Below are positions 47,746 to 60,262 of a stretch of DNA of 64,000 nucleotides, in pieces. Each line of letters starts with the position of its first letter. The first letter of the stretch is position 1. The DNA comes from Spinellus fusiger. Taxonomy: Eukaryota; Mucoromycota; Mucoromycetes; Mucorales; Phycomycetaceae. The stretch lies in assembly GCA_025094145.1 (NCBI GenBank), contig JALLLS010000076.1, positions 101,033 to 165,032 of the forward strand, given 5' to 3'. The notes beneath the pieces are model-generated. The model was given only the letters and a program-made list of their open reading frames with translations, was not told where the DNA came from and ran no database searches. The position numbers were made by a program, and so were the translations under genes.

Positions 47746-49156
47746 GACTCTGTATTTTTTATTCCCATTTTTATTACCTTTGAGACATAGAGAGAGTACA
47801 GTGCTTCCACTCTCAACTTACCGATTATTATTATTATTATTATTATTTTGAAAACTATGCCCACTATTTTGGAAAATAATAATAATATTGTGCCGTTGTG
47901 TGAGGTTATATTGTCCAGAATAAGAGGGCTGGTTTGGGTTAAATGTTTGAAGCTAATTTGATCAACTTTCCGACCATAAGTTGACCAAGCTCTGCTCAAA
48001 TTGATGACAAGGATTCTTTATTTAAGCATTGAGAGAAATCATCTACGGAATGTTGAATGAATTTCTGTAAATGTTCAACAGGAACCTATTCGTCTCCTTC
48101 AATAACCCTTGAGGTGATAGCTTCTCTATCCTTCAACTTCTTTGGACTCTATTCTTTCCAAAATGCCATTCATGATCTTCCACAGATCTAGCCAAGACGT
48201 ACCACATAGCAGGGGATATGCTTTTTCTGGTATGCAAGTCATTCAACAAAACCTCAACAATGAATTTTGACTATCCGTAGCCTATCCCCATGGTAACATA
48301 TATACCCCATTGCAATGGCTCCTCAGATACTTGGTTATCATGATCGACATTATTGGCAGCAGCAGAGGTACCGGATATGAGACAGGCACGCATAGGATTC
48401 TCCTGTCTGTACACAAACTTGGGTAAATTATAAAATAGTGTAATGTGTTTCCTGTCGTAGTGATCAATGGGCATATCTAAATCCAATAGTCAGGCACAGC
48501 ACTGGATAATAGCACTTTTTCTGTATTCATCAATCTTGACCCTGATGATGTATGCCATGTTTGTTATTGTCATTGTCTGAGGGAAAGAAGAAGCCAACCT
48601 TGAAATAAATGGTGTTACCCATTCATGTTGATTTGATGCACAATCGTTAACCTCTTTACCTCATCCTTAACCTCTTTGTTTATCATTGCATGCACGCCAT
48701 AGTGTTATAAATGTGAAGGTTTCTTCTCTCTTGTCCTATGTAGGTGTCAGGGGAGGGAAATTTATCCCTGAATTCACTGAGAAGTTATTACTGTATAACT
48801 TGGATCTTTGTAGCATAGCAAAACATGTAGACAAGTAAACCCAAATTCATACTGTTGGAAAAGGGGGATGAAGAACACAACACCTAATCCCATAAGACTT
48901 GTTGTTATAAAAAGTAATCAATGTAACTTGGAAGAAAGTATATAAGCCTGCTCAATGGATAGCAGAAGCAAATTGAGAAATACATGGCTTGTAATAAAAC
49001 AAGGGACACTTTTCATTTTCTGATTGGATTATTGTTTGGGGAAATACTTATTACTTGTAATAAAAACACACATTAAACACACAGTAGAGACTTGAAAATT
49101 GGATAAAGTATAAAGGTCAACAGGATAATATATACAAGTTTATTGGGTGGAAACCC

Positions 49157-49663
49157 TTAATATTTGGTACTTCCACCCTTGGCCTCTATAACTGACCTAC
49201 ATCTCCAATGCATGCTGGCAATGAGGTTGTTGGTAACCTCCTTGGGGATCTTGTCTCATTCTTAGACCAGGAGAGCCATCAAATATTGAAGACTACTTCT
49301 TGGGGTCATCCTATTTCTGATGGCTCTGCCAAGCTCCTCCTACAACTGCTCTATGGGGTTCAGGTCGGGGCTTTGTGAGGCCCACCCCTCCATAGTGACA
49401 ATACTCTCATTTGCCTTTTACAACCTGGACTCTCTACTCTTGTGGCAGCTGGCATTGTCCTCTTGAAGAACACAACATACCACTGGATTCATTGCCTTGA
49501 GTCGAACCAGCTCAGGGTAGTAGTTATCTTTTAAGATATCAATGTATCTTTTACTGTCTATACTGCCCTTCACAAGCACCAACCTTATAAGACCTTCAAC
49601 ACCAATACCAACAACCACTCACATTTCCTCTACTGAGAACGCCACACCAACGTATGCCATCAT
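49157..49663 (-). pseudogene. Tc1/mariner-type transposase relic
   Basis: One continuous minus-strand frame encodes the catalytic C-terminal half of a Tc1-type DDE transposase: GSIDSKRYIDILKDNYYPEL, then QEDNASCHKS (second catalytic Asp region, usually QQDNAPCH), GWASQSPDLNPIEQL (third acid region), and SVIEAKGGSTKY before the natural stop. Five in-frame stops interrupt it, after EEM, SRL, EQL, LLV and one codon later (LLV-stop-E-stop-DKI), at places where Arg, Gln or Trp codons are plausible ancestors. The N-terminal DNA-binding part is not found upstream. It is clearly inactive. Confidence 0.85.
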
Positions 49664-50023
49664 GGCTTAAAAGAACTCGAGGAGAAACTCGAGAAATCAA
49701 AGATCAAGCTACAGACAAGCTTTGATCCAGTAACTGCAGTGGTGATTGCAGACCCTAAGCTCCAGCAGGAGTCAAATAGCACCAAGGCTGTAATGGCCTA
49801 AGAACTCTTTGAGCAAAGAGTGTCCAACACTTGTCTTCGTGCTCCAACTCATTTAGGGTACAGTATTGCTCACCACTTTGGTTCTAGCACTGCTACATCC
49901 TGTCTATCTACCATTGCCTTTGAGAAGCTTCTGATGGATCTCAAGGTCAATACCTTCATTGCCAGTCCTCCCACAACACTCAAAGCAGCCCTCCAGGCAT
50001 TTTTGGGTCTGAATTGGCCATAA
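49640..50023 (+). pseudogene. Interrupted coding-like frame, unrecognised
   Basis: The plus-strand frame is open for about 120 codons apart from one TAA at 49799-49801. It reads EEKLEKSKIKLQTSFDPVTA before the stop and THLGYSIAHHFGSSTA later, ending ALQAFLGLNWP. Amino-acid composition looks coding-like, but I recognise no family. It abuts the Tc1 relic, so the relic may have inserted into it, or both belong to older mobile DNA. Confidence 0.3.
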
Positions 50024-50352
50024 AAGAAAATAAGGAAGACGCCACCTTATAACCAATAACGCTTATAAATAGACTAACCTTTGGTCTATTGAATATTTGT
50101 GGGATCAGAGTCAAACTAGTAAGCAATCTAATGTGTCTTGTTCTTCTTGCTGCCTTTGTTGCCTTTTAGATGTCTATTCTTAACTATTCTTAACTATCAT
50201 TTACTATCATCTGAGGTTCTGTATTCTTCTATCCTTCTATTTCCTCTCTTTGCATTTTTTTTTTACTTTTGTATTTAGATGTATATCTTAATTGTTCAAA
50301 AGATCTTATAGAATGTTGACCAGGCTCAATGGGTGAATAGCAACCACCACCC

Positions 50353-50425
50353 AAAATATAAAATATAAAATATAAAATATAAAATATAAAATATAAAATA
50401 TAAAATATAAAATATAAAATATAAA
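50353..50425. repeat. (ATAAAAT)n minisatellite
   Basis: About ten near-perfect copies of a seven-base unit, AT only. Confidence 0.92.
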
Positions 50426-50547
50426 AAATTAATAAACATTTTGAATTGTAAGCTATTAGGGGCGTTGTGTAAAAAAATAAATTGTCCGCCATTAGGACTG
50501 TTCTTTTCTTAAGACCCACTTTTCTTGTTTTGTATTTTGATTCCTTC

Positions 50548-51331
50548 ATGAAGAGTGAAAAGAGTAAAGACCAACAAAAGCACTCGAGTGTTATTAGTGA
50601 CTCTGAAAAGGTTAATATTAAAGTAAGTGGCTTTTATTGATGTCTTCATAGTCCAAGAAGAGTAAAAAAGAGAAAAAGGACCGTAAGTGAAAGACACAGC
50701 AGGTGTATCACTTACTCTTTTGACAGACAAGCGGAAAAGAGCAGACAGTGACAGTGTAGAATCCAAGAAGGAGAAGAAGGAGAAGAAGGAAAAGAAAGAG
50801 AAGAAGAGAAAGAGTGAGGAGAATGAAGAGGAGAATGAAGAGGAGAATGATAAGAAGAAAAGAAGAGTGCATGTCTGTTCTCCTCCACCCACAGCAAGTG
50901 CTTATGTGGATGCAGTAGAAGCCGAGGTAGTTGTTATTAGGTGTATAGGTGTATAGATGCATATATATGTTATTAGTGTACTCAATTGCACTTGTCTTTA
51001 GGCACCACAACAGCACACAGAACAACACACAGAAGGATGGAATAACTGGTCAGGAGCTTCATTTGGTGGCAATGAGGAACAAAAGAACAAATTTATGCGT
51101 CTTATGGGTGCTAAGAAGAGTGCTAAAAAAGACACTACCACTACCACTACCACCACCTACACCACCACCACGAAGAAGAAGGGTGGATTGTATGGCTCGA
51201 TAAAGAGTGCGATTGATGAGGATGAAAACAAGCGTATTGCCAGTGACTTGGAGCATCAGTTCCAGAGTGGTCTACAGATGAGAAAACAACAGTACAGTGG
51301 ACAAAGAGGTGGATTGGGATTCCATCGTTAA
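50548..51331 (+). CDS. KNOP1-like lysine-rich nucleolar protein (SMAP-type C-terminal domain)
   Basis: This is a small basic protein of probable nucleolar location. Exons 50548-50610, 50652-50682, 50727-50926 and 51002-51331 join to 207 aa. The middle part is Lys/Glu-rich (KKEKKEKKEKKEKK, then KKKRRVHVCSPPP). The C-terminus has the conserved signature of the SMAP/KNOP1 domain: WNNWSGASFGG, then EEQKNKFMRLMGAKK, a Thr-rich loop, IASDLEHQFQSGLQMRK and a final GGLGF. The first intron is read as 41 nt with a GTTAAT donor, since the alternative downstream GTAAGT donor would leave only 29 nt. It converges with ATP4, with 79 bp between stops. Human KNOP1 is longer; here mainly the C-terminal domain is conserved. 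Confidence 0.8.
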
Positions 51332-51410
51332 AGTAGTCGACATGGCACTACACGCATGACGTATTTAATTGTATGTCTTTACTAATGACTTGTATAATAA
51401 GGGTATGTCC

Positions 51411-52316
51411 TTAAGCACTCTTGGCAAGTTCTACATATAAAGTCAGTTTCTCTGTTCCTATAATAAACCCAACTTACTCTCAACATCCAATATGGCCTGG
51501 TTGAGAATCTGCTGTTGTACATTGGGATCCTGCAAGTCCTTTTGGATCTTGTTCATCAAATAGGTAGCCAATTGCTTCTGTTCACGATCACGGACATTGG
51601 CTTCGTGACGCACCCATGAGTCAAGAGTAGCCTTGACTTCATGAGCAACGGCCACTTGCTGCTTCAGACGGAAGGTCTCTGCCTCCAACTGAACAGTCTC
51701 GCGGGACAGCTCAAAGAGAGACTTGGTGACATCTACCAAATCCTTCATTTGACCCACCTCATCAATACGCTCCTTCACAGCAGACTTGTGGTCTTCACGG
51801 GCCTGTACCAAGACATTCTTGATGCGCTAGAAATGCCTGTTAGCGTCTACAGTAGATCCAATACTTACATTGATGTGATCATTGGCCATGGTGGTAAAGG
51901 GTTCACGCAAGTACTTCAACAGTACACCAAGAAGACCCAGGGAGGCCACCAAGACCAATGTCTCTTCATTGAGGATGTAGATTTCTTGGGAGATCAAGAA
52001 AGTAGAAGCACCACCTCCCACTGTGAGGTAGGCTGCTTTGGAAGCCAAAGACTGGCCAGGGAGAGTGTCTAAGATACTGTTGGGCTTCTGTTCGGATTCT
52101 ATTGTGTCTGTATAAGAACGTATAGGTCTTCTTGTTTAAATTACCTTTTTGGCTAGTAAAACCACGTACACTATCAATAAAACAGAGAATGAGTGAGTGA
52201 ATGATATATGTATGTATGTATATATATATATATACATAGAGAGAGAGAGAGAGGACTATCTTACGCTACTGCACGAGCGGCTGGGCGGGCAATAATAGAG
52301 GTACGAGTGGCAGCCA
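51411..52316 (-). CDS. ATP4: Mitochondrial F1Fo ATP synthase subunit 4 (b subunit)
   Basis: This is the peripheral-stalk subunit b, anchored in the inner mitochondrial membrane by its N-terminal half. Minus-strand exons: 52316-52265, 52170-52145, 52107-51869, 51826-51478, 51430-51411. Together with one upstream A for the start codon they give 228 aa. The presequence reads AATRTSIIARPAARAVAVRG. The membrane part is LNEETLVLVASLGLLGVLLKY, followed by a long amphipathic coiled coil (ARE-DHKSAVKERIDEVG) and the end VEKLAKSA. The last exon is only 20 nt; using it restores the family's C-terminus, while read-through gives an unrelated GLL end. The first coding exon begins TGGCTGCC directly after a CTATAG acceptor, so the ATG is probably split, its A being at 52613 if the GTAAGT donor there is used. 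It is divergent from HIR3. Confidence 0.88.
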
Positions 52317-53219
52317 CTATAGCATAGGAGAGTATAAGTTACTGAACAGACAGAATAATCGCAGTCTACTCTACTCTACTCTAGGGTAGGGTGATGATGT
52401 GCTGTTCTAGTGGTTCTATTTATCACTAGGATGCGTGTTTTCTTTCTCTTTCTCTTTCTCTATTCCATCACTGGGACTGGGTGTGTTGTTGGGCTATTCA
52501 ATAGACTACCTGCAGCACTCTTAGTCAACAGACGGAAGGCCATGACTAACAGGAACAAAAGAACAAGGTGGATAAGTAAAAGGACAAAAGAACACGTGAT
52601 GCAGAGACTTACTGCAAATAACAAAAGGAAGAGAAGAAAAGCAATCGAAAATAGAACAGAAAAAATTTACAAATAACAAGCGCACCACTGTCAGGGGGTG
52701 AAGTTCGGCTATTTACACCTCACTTTCAAGACACAGTAACTGTAGTGGTAAGGAAGGAAGACCACGTCTATGGCCTATTCTGTAGGCAGAAGAACAGGTA
52801 GAAAAACCAATAGAAGAACAGACAGAAAAACCAATAGAAGAACAGACAGAAGAACCAATAAAAGAATCAGACTGTTGTGTTCTATTGTATCTGTGTTCTA
52901 TTGTATCTGTGTTCTGTTCTGTTCTGCCAATGTTGGGTGTGTGTTTTATAGCAGAAATCAGACACACCAACTCATCCACTTCTTGTTGTACTGAGGATGG
53001 GCTGAATTCTTAACAGTAGCCAAGAGAGGGCGTTCTAATAAGGCTACTCTTCTGTTGGAGTAAAATCCCCACTACACACACACACACACTCTCTCTCTCT
53101 ATTTTGTACAGATGCTTAATTTTTATACAGAAAAGAATATACAACTTCTTCCTTTGTCTATTTTTATTAATAAACAGAAATAAAAAAATAAAAACAAAAG
53201 ACAGACCTCTACTTTTGCC
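52317..53219. other. ATP4/HIR3 divergent region with minisatellites
   Basis: This probably holds the first intron and 5' UTR of ATP4 and the HIR3 promoter. Features: an 8-codon, 24-bp tandem repeat at 52788-52859 and a (CA)n/(CT)n tract at about 53075-53100. A 60- to 90-codon ORF set here is low-complexity and not accepted as genes. Confidence 0.5.
52788..52859. repeat. 24-bp tandem repeat, three copies
   Basis: The unit AGAAGAACAGACAGAAAAAC plus CAAT is repeated three times with 1-2 changes. Each copy encodes EEQTEKPI in one plus-strand frame, but no start or gene context supports translation. Confidence 0.85.
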
Positions 53220-56200
53220 ATGGTAAAATAATAAAGTAGAGAGTAGACCCTGTTCATGCACACAAACACTCACTCTGTATTGACACAAGGTACAATGGAA
53301 TGTAAAGAATAAAAAGGACGTGGTGGAGAACGAGAACGTCAATGAGGCAAAGGTAGGCTGGAACTTCTTCCTCATTCCCTCATCCCTCCTTCTAGGTGAC
53401 GAAACTAGTGCAGATCTACAACCGAGCCCTTCAGATGCACCAGTCCAAACAGTTTTCAGAAGCAAAAAGACTGTACACTCGCATTATCAACAGCGATACT
53501 ACCAAAACAGCCCCCACTCTACTAAAGGCAAGCCTATTGCTCCATAGAGAAAGGTGGATGTAGTATTGATGAGTCTTTTGCTAGGAGGATTTAATAGCAG
53601 ACAGAACCCAAACCATGTTGTGCAAAGTGCTGCCTTTTTTAGCTTATAAAAATTATGGTGAAATTATGGAATATGAATACACCCACTCGGATGAAAAGAA
53701 CAGCACAGTGGCAAGAGAGGCCCTGAAAAAATACTCAAAGGTAGCTTCTAACCACAATGAAATAGAATTAACGGTTCTTTAGGCACTTGAATTTGATCCA
53801 AAAGACGCCTCTTTGTGGTGCAAGGCAGGGAATTTGGCCATGACATTAAAGGACTACAAGGCAGCCCACACTGCCTATGGAAGAGGACTGTCAGCTACAC
53901 TGGACTTTCCAACAGAATCAGTGAAATGTACACTCCATGAAGCTGAGCCCTTTATTGTGGATACCACATGGACTATGTTTGTTCATACTGTCCAATACAA
54001 TCGACTATCTCCTAATCAATGGCTGTGTCTGGAGGGAGTGTGTTCTGTAAGCCATTCATAGGACTCTCTCTTTATAGATACATAGAGTAGAGGGTGGTGT
54101 TGATTCATGGATATTGAACCTGCTAGTATAGGCAATGCATGCTATTGGTAATAGTGTCGATTGCTCACTCTATGTGGATACTGTTCTCAAGAAGTATCCA
54201 ACATGGGAGATGGGAAGAAAACTTGTTCAGCAGGACACACCACTAGAAGATAGAGTAGAAAACAGAACAGCAGAAATAGCATCAACACAGCAGCCTGCTA
54301 TCTCTGTCACTTTGATGTATCCACAGTGGACAGAACTTACTAGACAAATCCTTGTTCTTTACCATGAGTGTTGTTCTATCAAAAGGTAAAGAATAGATCA
54401 CTCAATGAGAGACAGGTCGCTGTATTTTATAGACTCTACATTTGTAGTGTGAAAAGCAAAGGACCAGTTCTCACTACCAAACAAGACAGTCGAGATCTTT
54501 ATCAAAGAACATCTTTTATACATAGAAAAGTAAAGGTTCATATAAAGAGAGAAGATGCCTCTGTTGAACAAGAGGAACGGTGTACTTCTGAAAACCAGAT
54601 CACTGCAGATCAGATAGAAGAAGAAAAGAGTCCTGCTGCCACTACTCCAGAAATACCATTGGGTTCTACTTTCTCCAGCAATGCTCCTACCGAGGATAAG
54701 AATGCTATGGAGGTTGATCCTAACCAACTTGTTATTATTGACCTTGTATCTCCAAAGATGCTTACTATGGAGGACATGGAGGCAGATACTGTGGGATCGC
54801 CAAATAAGAGAAAGAGAGAAGATGATAATGAAGAGACAATAGAAGAAGAACAGGATTCAGAGGAACAGGAACATGAGCAAGAACAAGAAGAGCCTGAAGA
54901 GAAAAGGGCTACATTAAGGTACAGTGATCTATGGAATAATAATAGAAGAAGAAAAGATGATACCTCTTCTCTTTTCTTCTTCTATAGAGTATTTATTATT
55001 GTTGTTTTGTTGTATTCTAATACCAACCCTGATCATACTCACCTTACTATCATTAATGATGATAATAATAATATCCATAATAATAATATTAATAACACCA
55101 ACTGATAATGCAACCACTATAAACGACCTCATTAGAGCGTCCAAAAGACAACAAGAGAAAATACAAGTAGAAAAAGACTCACGTATCAAAATGTTGGATG
55201 AAGAACGCATTTTTGTCGAAAATGCACAACGAGTACTTGACAAGCTATGGATGGACAACTGCTTCCCTACTGTAAATCCTATCTCTTCTCATGTGGACAA
55301 TCTCTTGAGTGCACATTCTACAGAGGTACCTTTAAGCATAGAAGAACAAGCCAGCCCAGATACAGATAGCACCACCACAACCACTACCACAGACACCAGC
55401 AGCAGTACAGCAGGAACTACAGAATTAAAAATGGATATATTCTGGGCTTGGTTTAATACAAAAGTATCTGAACTGGATGCTAATTACTACTGGAATATGG
55501 AACCCAATCAAAGGTAAGCGATACGTTTATATTTATAGATTATCCAGAGAAATGAAGAAAACTTATTACTTTGATATGGTATTCTGTGGTACATTCTCTG
55601 CGGTGTTGGGTGGATAGATCAAGAATAGCACCACTCTCCAATCTATTGTCCCAAGTACGTCCAGTCTTCAGAAAACATCCTTTACTGCCATCTCTCTCTG
55701 ATGGACAGGCTTCACTGGAATTGCATCTCTTGAACTTTGTGGATAGTCTAAACAATACTAACTCGGGTCCAATGGACAGTCTTCATCGATTAGTCTTTCA
55801 ACTCCTGGAGATAGATGCTCAAGAGCCTTATACCGACGCTATTGAAGACACCATTATAAGGCCAATGGTGGACATATTGCTTGCTCTTGATCACACCATC
55901 TATGGCTATATTGCTATTGAAAGGAGAAATACACAAGTAAGTGCATATCCATCCTAACATAAAATGAAAGGCTTCAATAAATAAACTCACTTATTGATTC
56001 TATAGCTTGTCCTGAGGCTATGCGAGTGTCTTGTAGACCAATGGATTTACAAAACAATGGTATCCACTCGACCTAAACCAAGTATTTCACGTTCAAAGGC
56101 ACCCACCAAAGACGAAACAGAAATCCAAGACATTGGACAGCTAACAAAGACGTGGGTGGCATTTGCAGAACACTTTATTCGTGATTTTCATCTTTTATGG

Positions 56201-59200
56201 ATACATTGTCTGTTTTGGGAAGGAGACAAGACTATGGGCACAGCCATGGTGGAGAATATCCAGTACTATTTGCGGTTTTTATTCATTCAAGGGAAAATAG
56301 CAGAGTGTCAAGGGAAAAATGAAGAAGCAGTGGCTCTATACAAACAGTGCGAGACTGTCTTGGCACGGTGCCATGAGTTAGCGCCAGATGTCCCTATAGT
56401 CATTCCTATTCGATGGTAAGGAAGGCGTGGCCCATGCATAAGAAAAACCAGCAGGACACTATACCATCTTATACTATGAATCTCTTACTCATACTCTCCC
56501 GTTTATGTTAGCCAATACGACAATAGCATTAGTCTTGAGAAGATCCAACAAAAACTATTAAATCAGCAGGCCAGTCAATATATAGCCGATGCGAATGTAC
56601 TATTGGAAGAGAAAAACTATGCCCGCGTTATAGAAATATTGGATCAGTACATGGCAGGAATGGAAGAAGAAGAGAGAAAACGGTGGTCTCCTGAATTAGA
56701 TCAAATACTTCTTATCCTTGGAAAGGTAATGGTATATTTACGTAGAAAGAAAGAGTATTTTGTTTAATAGTGAAAATAGGCCTATTTTATGATAGACAAT
56801 CCAGTTGAATCTTGGAAATGTTATTCTCAAGCATTAAAATACGCTGTTGAGAACATGGTAAAGCATGCAACCACACAGGTGAACCTGGGACAAATATTGT
56901 CAAGAGAGGAAGATGTTGAGTTTTTTGAAATGTTGAAAACAGTAAGTTTATTGGTGCTTGTACCTGCACCTATGTTTATTTGCTCTTTATATAATCCATC
57001 TTTTCTTTTTACTGTTGCATGTGTGTCTGAATTCACTTTGCTTCTCTATTAGATCAATAATGCTATTGAAAATCTTACTAAATTGGCTTTGGAAAGAGAT
57101 CTGAGCGGTAGGTCGAATACTCTTTTATTGATTTATGAAATACAGAATGAAGATATTAGATCTAAATAATGTATAGATGACATATGGGGAAGGTTGGATC
57201 TGGGGCCTAGCTTTAAGGAAACTATATGCATTGTATTGAGAATGTCCATCTATTATCTTTACCGCCATGCTGATTTTATTGCTCTTATCAGTCGTTTCAC
57301 AGCATCTGATTTACCAGAGCACTCTCCATCTGCTGTGACAAAGAAGAACCCATTCAATGACACTGTGGTTAGATTATGGGTGCTACAATCTATCCTTGTT
57401 CATGTTAGTCTGAATGATCTTCCCATTTATGAGTCAGATATGGTCAATCATCTATCTTCTTTACTGAAAGATTTACATGAAGAACTGGGAGAGCGCGAGA
57501 TATGTAGCTCTGCTGATGGTAACTACTATTGTATTTTATTTATTTATTTAATAGACTCACTAATGCATGGGACACCAACTTAACAGGCATTTTCCTAAAC
57601 TATCTTGTTAAGACATTACCAAAAACTGGAGATACAGAAGACTTGGATAGTCTCTACCAATGCTACCATTGTCTGTATGGCATTATCTTAACAGTAAGGA
57701 TAGATTTACATGCATTATTATTATTATTATTATTATGAACATCACTTTTATTATTGTTAGTCTGATTCAGAGTACATTCAAGACCATGCCACTACTCAGA
57801 AAGAAATCACCCAAGAATCTGCAGAAATGTTATTTAATCTTGTAAAAGATACTGTACTTGAGAAACTCAACCGAGGTGTACCTATAAAGAACGATGTGAA
57901 GCACGTCATTGATATACTTTGTAGTCTATTCAAGAAACTCCCTGTGGCTGCTCGTAAGTCATTGAATGTATTGAAATTGAAGAGAAGTGAACTAATTGAC
58001 ACATTTCGTTCCATCCACAGCCCGTGTAAAACACAACGCACCTCTTGTCAAAGCCTATCTTTCTCAAAAGATTCCCGTCAAACCTACTATCAATGAATTG
58101 ATCAAGACGGCTGATCTGCAAACCCGTCCTAACAATCATAAAATAAGCAATATCTCTTGTAAGTGGGATTCTCCAGTTTAAACTTTAAAAAAGACAAAGG
58201 CACTATGGAATGACTACTAAACTATTTTGTTACTATTACTAGCGGTTTATTTTCATATTTTTCTTATCAAAGGAAAAATGTTACGTATCAATACAAAGAA
58301 TCGTGGAAAGTCGTTTTGGGAAAAATCGATTGAAGACTTGAAAGAAGCAGGAGATCAATTCATAGTAAGCACAGGAATTAGTTGGATTAAACATCAATCT
58401 AGGTTGTAGAAGTTGAAGTTTACCATTCTACCCACCTAATATCTGTTTAATGTATTATTTATTATGAAACATCTATCTCCATGTAGAAACACGTATCATT
58501 ATGCCCAGATGAATTTCATGGTTGGTATGAATTGGCACTTTGCCTTTCACAATTATCCGAAGAAATACTGGTATTCAGTGCTGCCAAGATGAATGTGTAC
58601 AAGACAGAAATTGCTTCTTATCAAAGGGTAATAATTATGCAACACATAAGAGACAGAAAGAGACAAAAAATATTGGATGTGTCGTTAATTTTTTCTACTT
58701 TCTCCTTAGAAATCCTTCCTTGCTTTCTTAAGAGCATGGTATTTGTGTAGAGATCAGAAAAAGGGCTTCAAAACAAGTGTTTTGTTCTCTTTCTATAGCA
58801 ATTTTGGTCATCTACTCTATAGTATGGCAGGTTCACCAATGAACATGAAAGCATTCAGAACACCAGGCTCCTCTTCTCAGCCTAAAGGTACAAATGGCGT
58901 TCTCTCTTTGCCTTCACCAGACATGCCCAAAGCAACGGTGTATAAGCTTGCTCTTGCTATTTTCTCAAAGGCCACACTTTTCAAATCGCCCGACTCTTCT
59001 TATTGGAAGTAGGTTTATGATACAAGTGATCAAAATTTTACCTTTATTGTTAATATTTATATGTATATGTATACTACTCTTAGGTGTCACTATAGGATTG
59101 GTAAATGCTTGAGCAAATTGGGTAGCGAACCAGAGGTATTTTATTTATTGTTATTGTTTTATTCTTAAAAGATGAAGAAATAAGCTCAATCATAACTAAA

Positions 59201-60262
59201 TGAAAAAAAATACAAAACTTTCTATAGGATGTCTTGAAAGGATTGAAGCTGGCATGTGAAATGGCTGTAGTTCACTCCAAACCACAGGATACTACCGATG
59301 TGATTCGTGAGCCCATTTATGCTCTTTGCTCTTACTTGGCAAAATATCTTTATGCTAAGAAAATAGATGTAAGTTATGTTATTTCAAGATAAAATACACT
59401 GGTTATACACTTTACTCGTGTACCAACATACATACATCTATGTACTTTAAATTCATTAACTCTACTCCATTTCAATTCAATCTAGCCTTCACAAGTGAAA
59501 GACTATTTTTCTGGAATCCCATGTCTTGTCACCAACAGTGAAATAATTGCTAATGTAGCAGAGTCTTCCAAAAAATACTTTACTGAGCTATGCATGACCT
59601 CGGTTGTTCCTGAAACATATGATCTTCAGATACTACGAGACAAAGAGTCTGCAGGTGTTGATGATGAATCAGGACCTCAACTTGGTTTTAGTCATGGATC
59701 TGGTCTTACTGTGGAAGAAACAGTAGCTTACAAGATAATTTTTGATAAACTGACAGAACTGAGAACAACAGATAAACGCAAGATGTACCATCGTCCTATC
59801 TTTAGAGTAAGTTACTGCTTTGTGGTTGGTTTTTTAGTGCGGATATATGTATTGAATATGAGTGCATGCTTTTTATACACACTTTATAGCAAGCATGGAT
59901 GCACTACAACATATTCAAAAATGTCTCTGAAGCAAAAAAGGACATGCTGCTTCTTTTCAATGTTCGTTCTAATACTAAACAACTCATGAATATATGGAAG
60001 TCTGATTCAGAAAGGTAATTTAAACAGAATAAGAAATATCTTCTTATCAGCACTATTATATGTCTATAGACCTGGAAAACACTATGATTACATTCGTGAA
60101 TACACACTATTTCTTATTGATCTAGCAAAGGCCACCAAGGATAGTGAATGTATAGAATTACTTGGTCGAAGATTGAGAAGAATGCAAGACATTCCAGAAA
60201 ATGACAAACAAGTCTATTTAAAGGCGTGTTCTAATTATCTCGGTGAGATAAATAAATACTGA
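53220..60262 (+). CDS. HIR3: HIR complex subunit HIR3 / CABIN1 (histone chaperone, TPR protein)
   Basis: This is a large scaffold of the HIR/HIRA complex, which deposits histone H3-H4 independently of replication and represses histone genes. It is recognised by its N-terminal TPR region: LVQIYNRALQMHQSKQFSEA, LAYKNYGEIMEYEYTHSDE, ALEFDPKDASLWCKAGNLAM and YKAAHTAYGRGLSA, the same order as in CABIN1. An acidic insert (NEETIEEEQDSEEQEHEQEQ) and long helical repeats follow, to the stop at 60260-60262. There are about 20 exons with short introns; the third intron is GC-AG (53528-53584). The likely start is an ATG at 53220-53222 that forms a single-codon exon, since the exon at 53317 has no in-frame ATG. 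Estimated length is above 1,600 aa. Some middle exon borders remain uncertain. Confidence 0.82.

Larger units (their letters stand above)
47746..50547. other. 2.8-kb region of degenerate and repetitive DNA
   Basis: No intact gene is seen. From the left: an ATT-repeat tract (47825-47850); a minus-strand 71-codon ORF at 48271-48486 with coding-like but unrecognised sequence; the Tc1/mariner relic at 49157-49663; an interrupted plus-strand frame (about 49640-50023); and an (ATAAAAT)n tract (50353-50425). It is probably an accumulation site for decayed transposons between two essential genes. Confidence 0.6.

Noticed and set aside
52410..52676. 89-codon plus-strand ORF with a hydrophobic start
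   Set aside because: Low-complexity TTTCTCTTTC repeats create the hydrophobic stretch; it overlaps the likely ATP4 5' UTR/intron.
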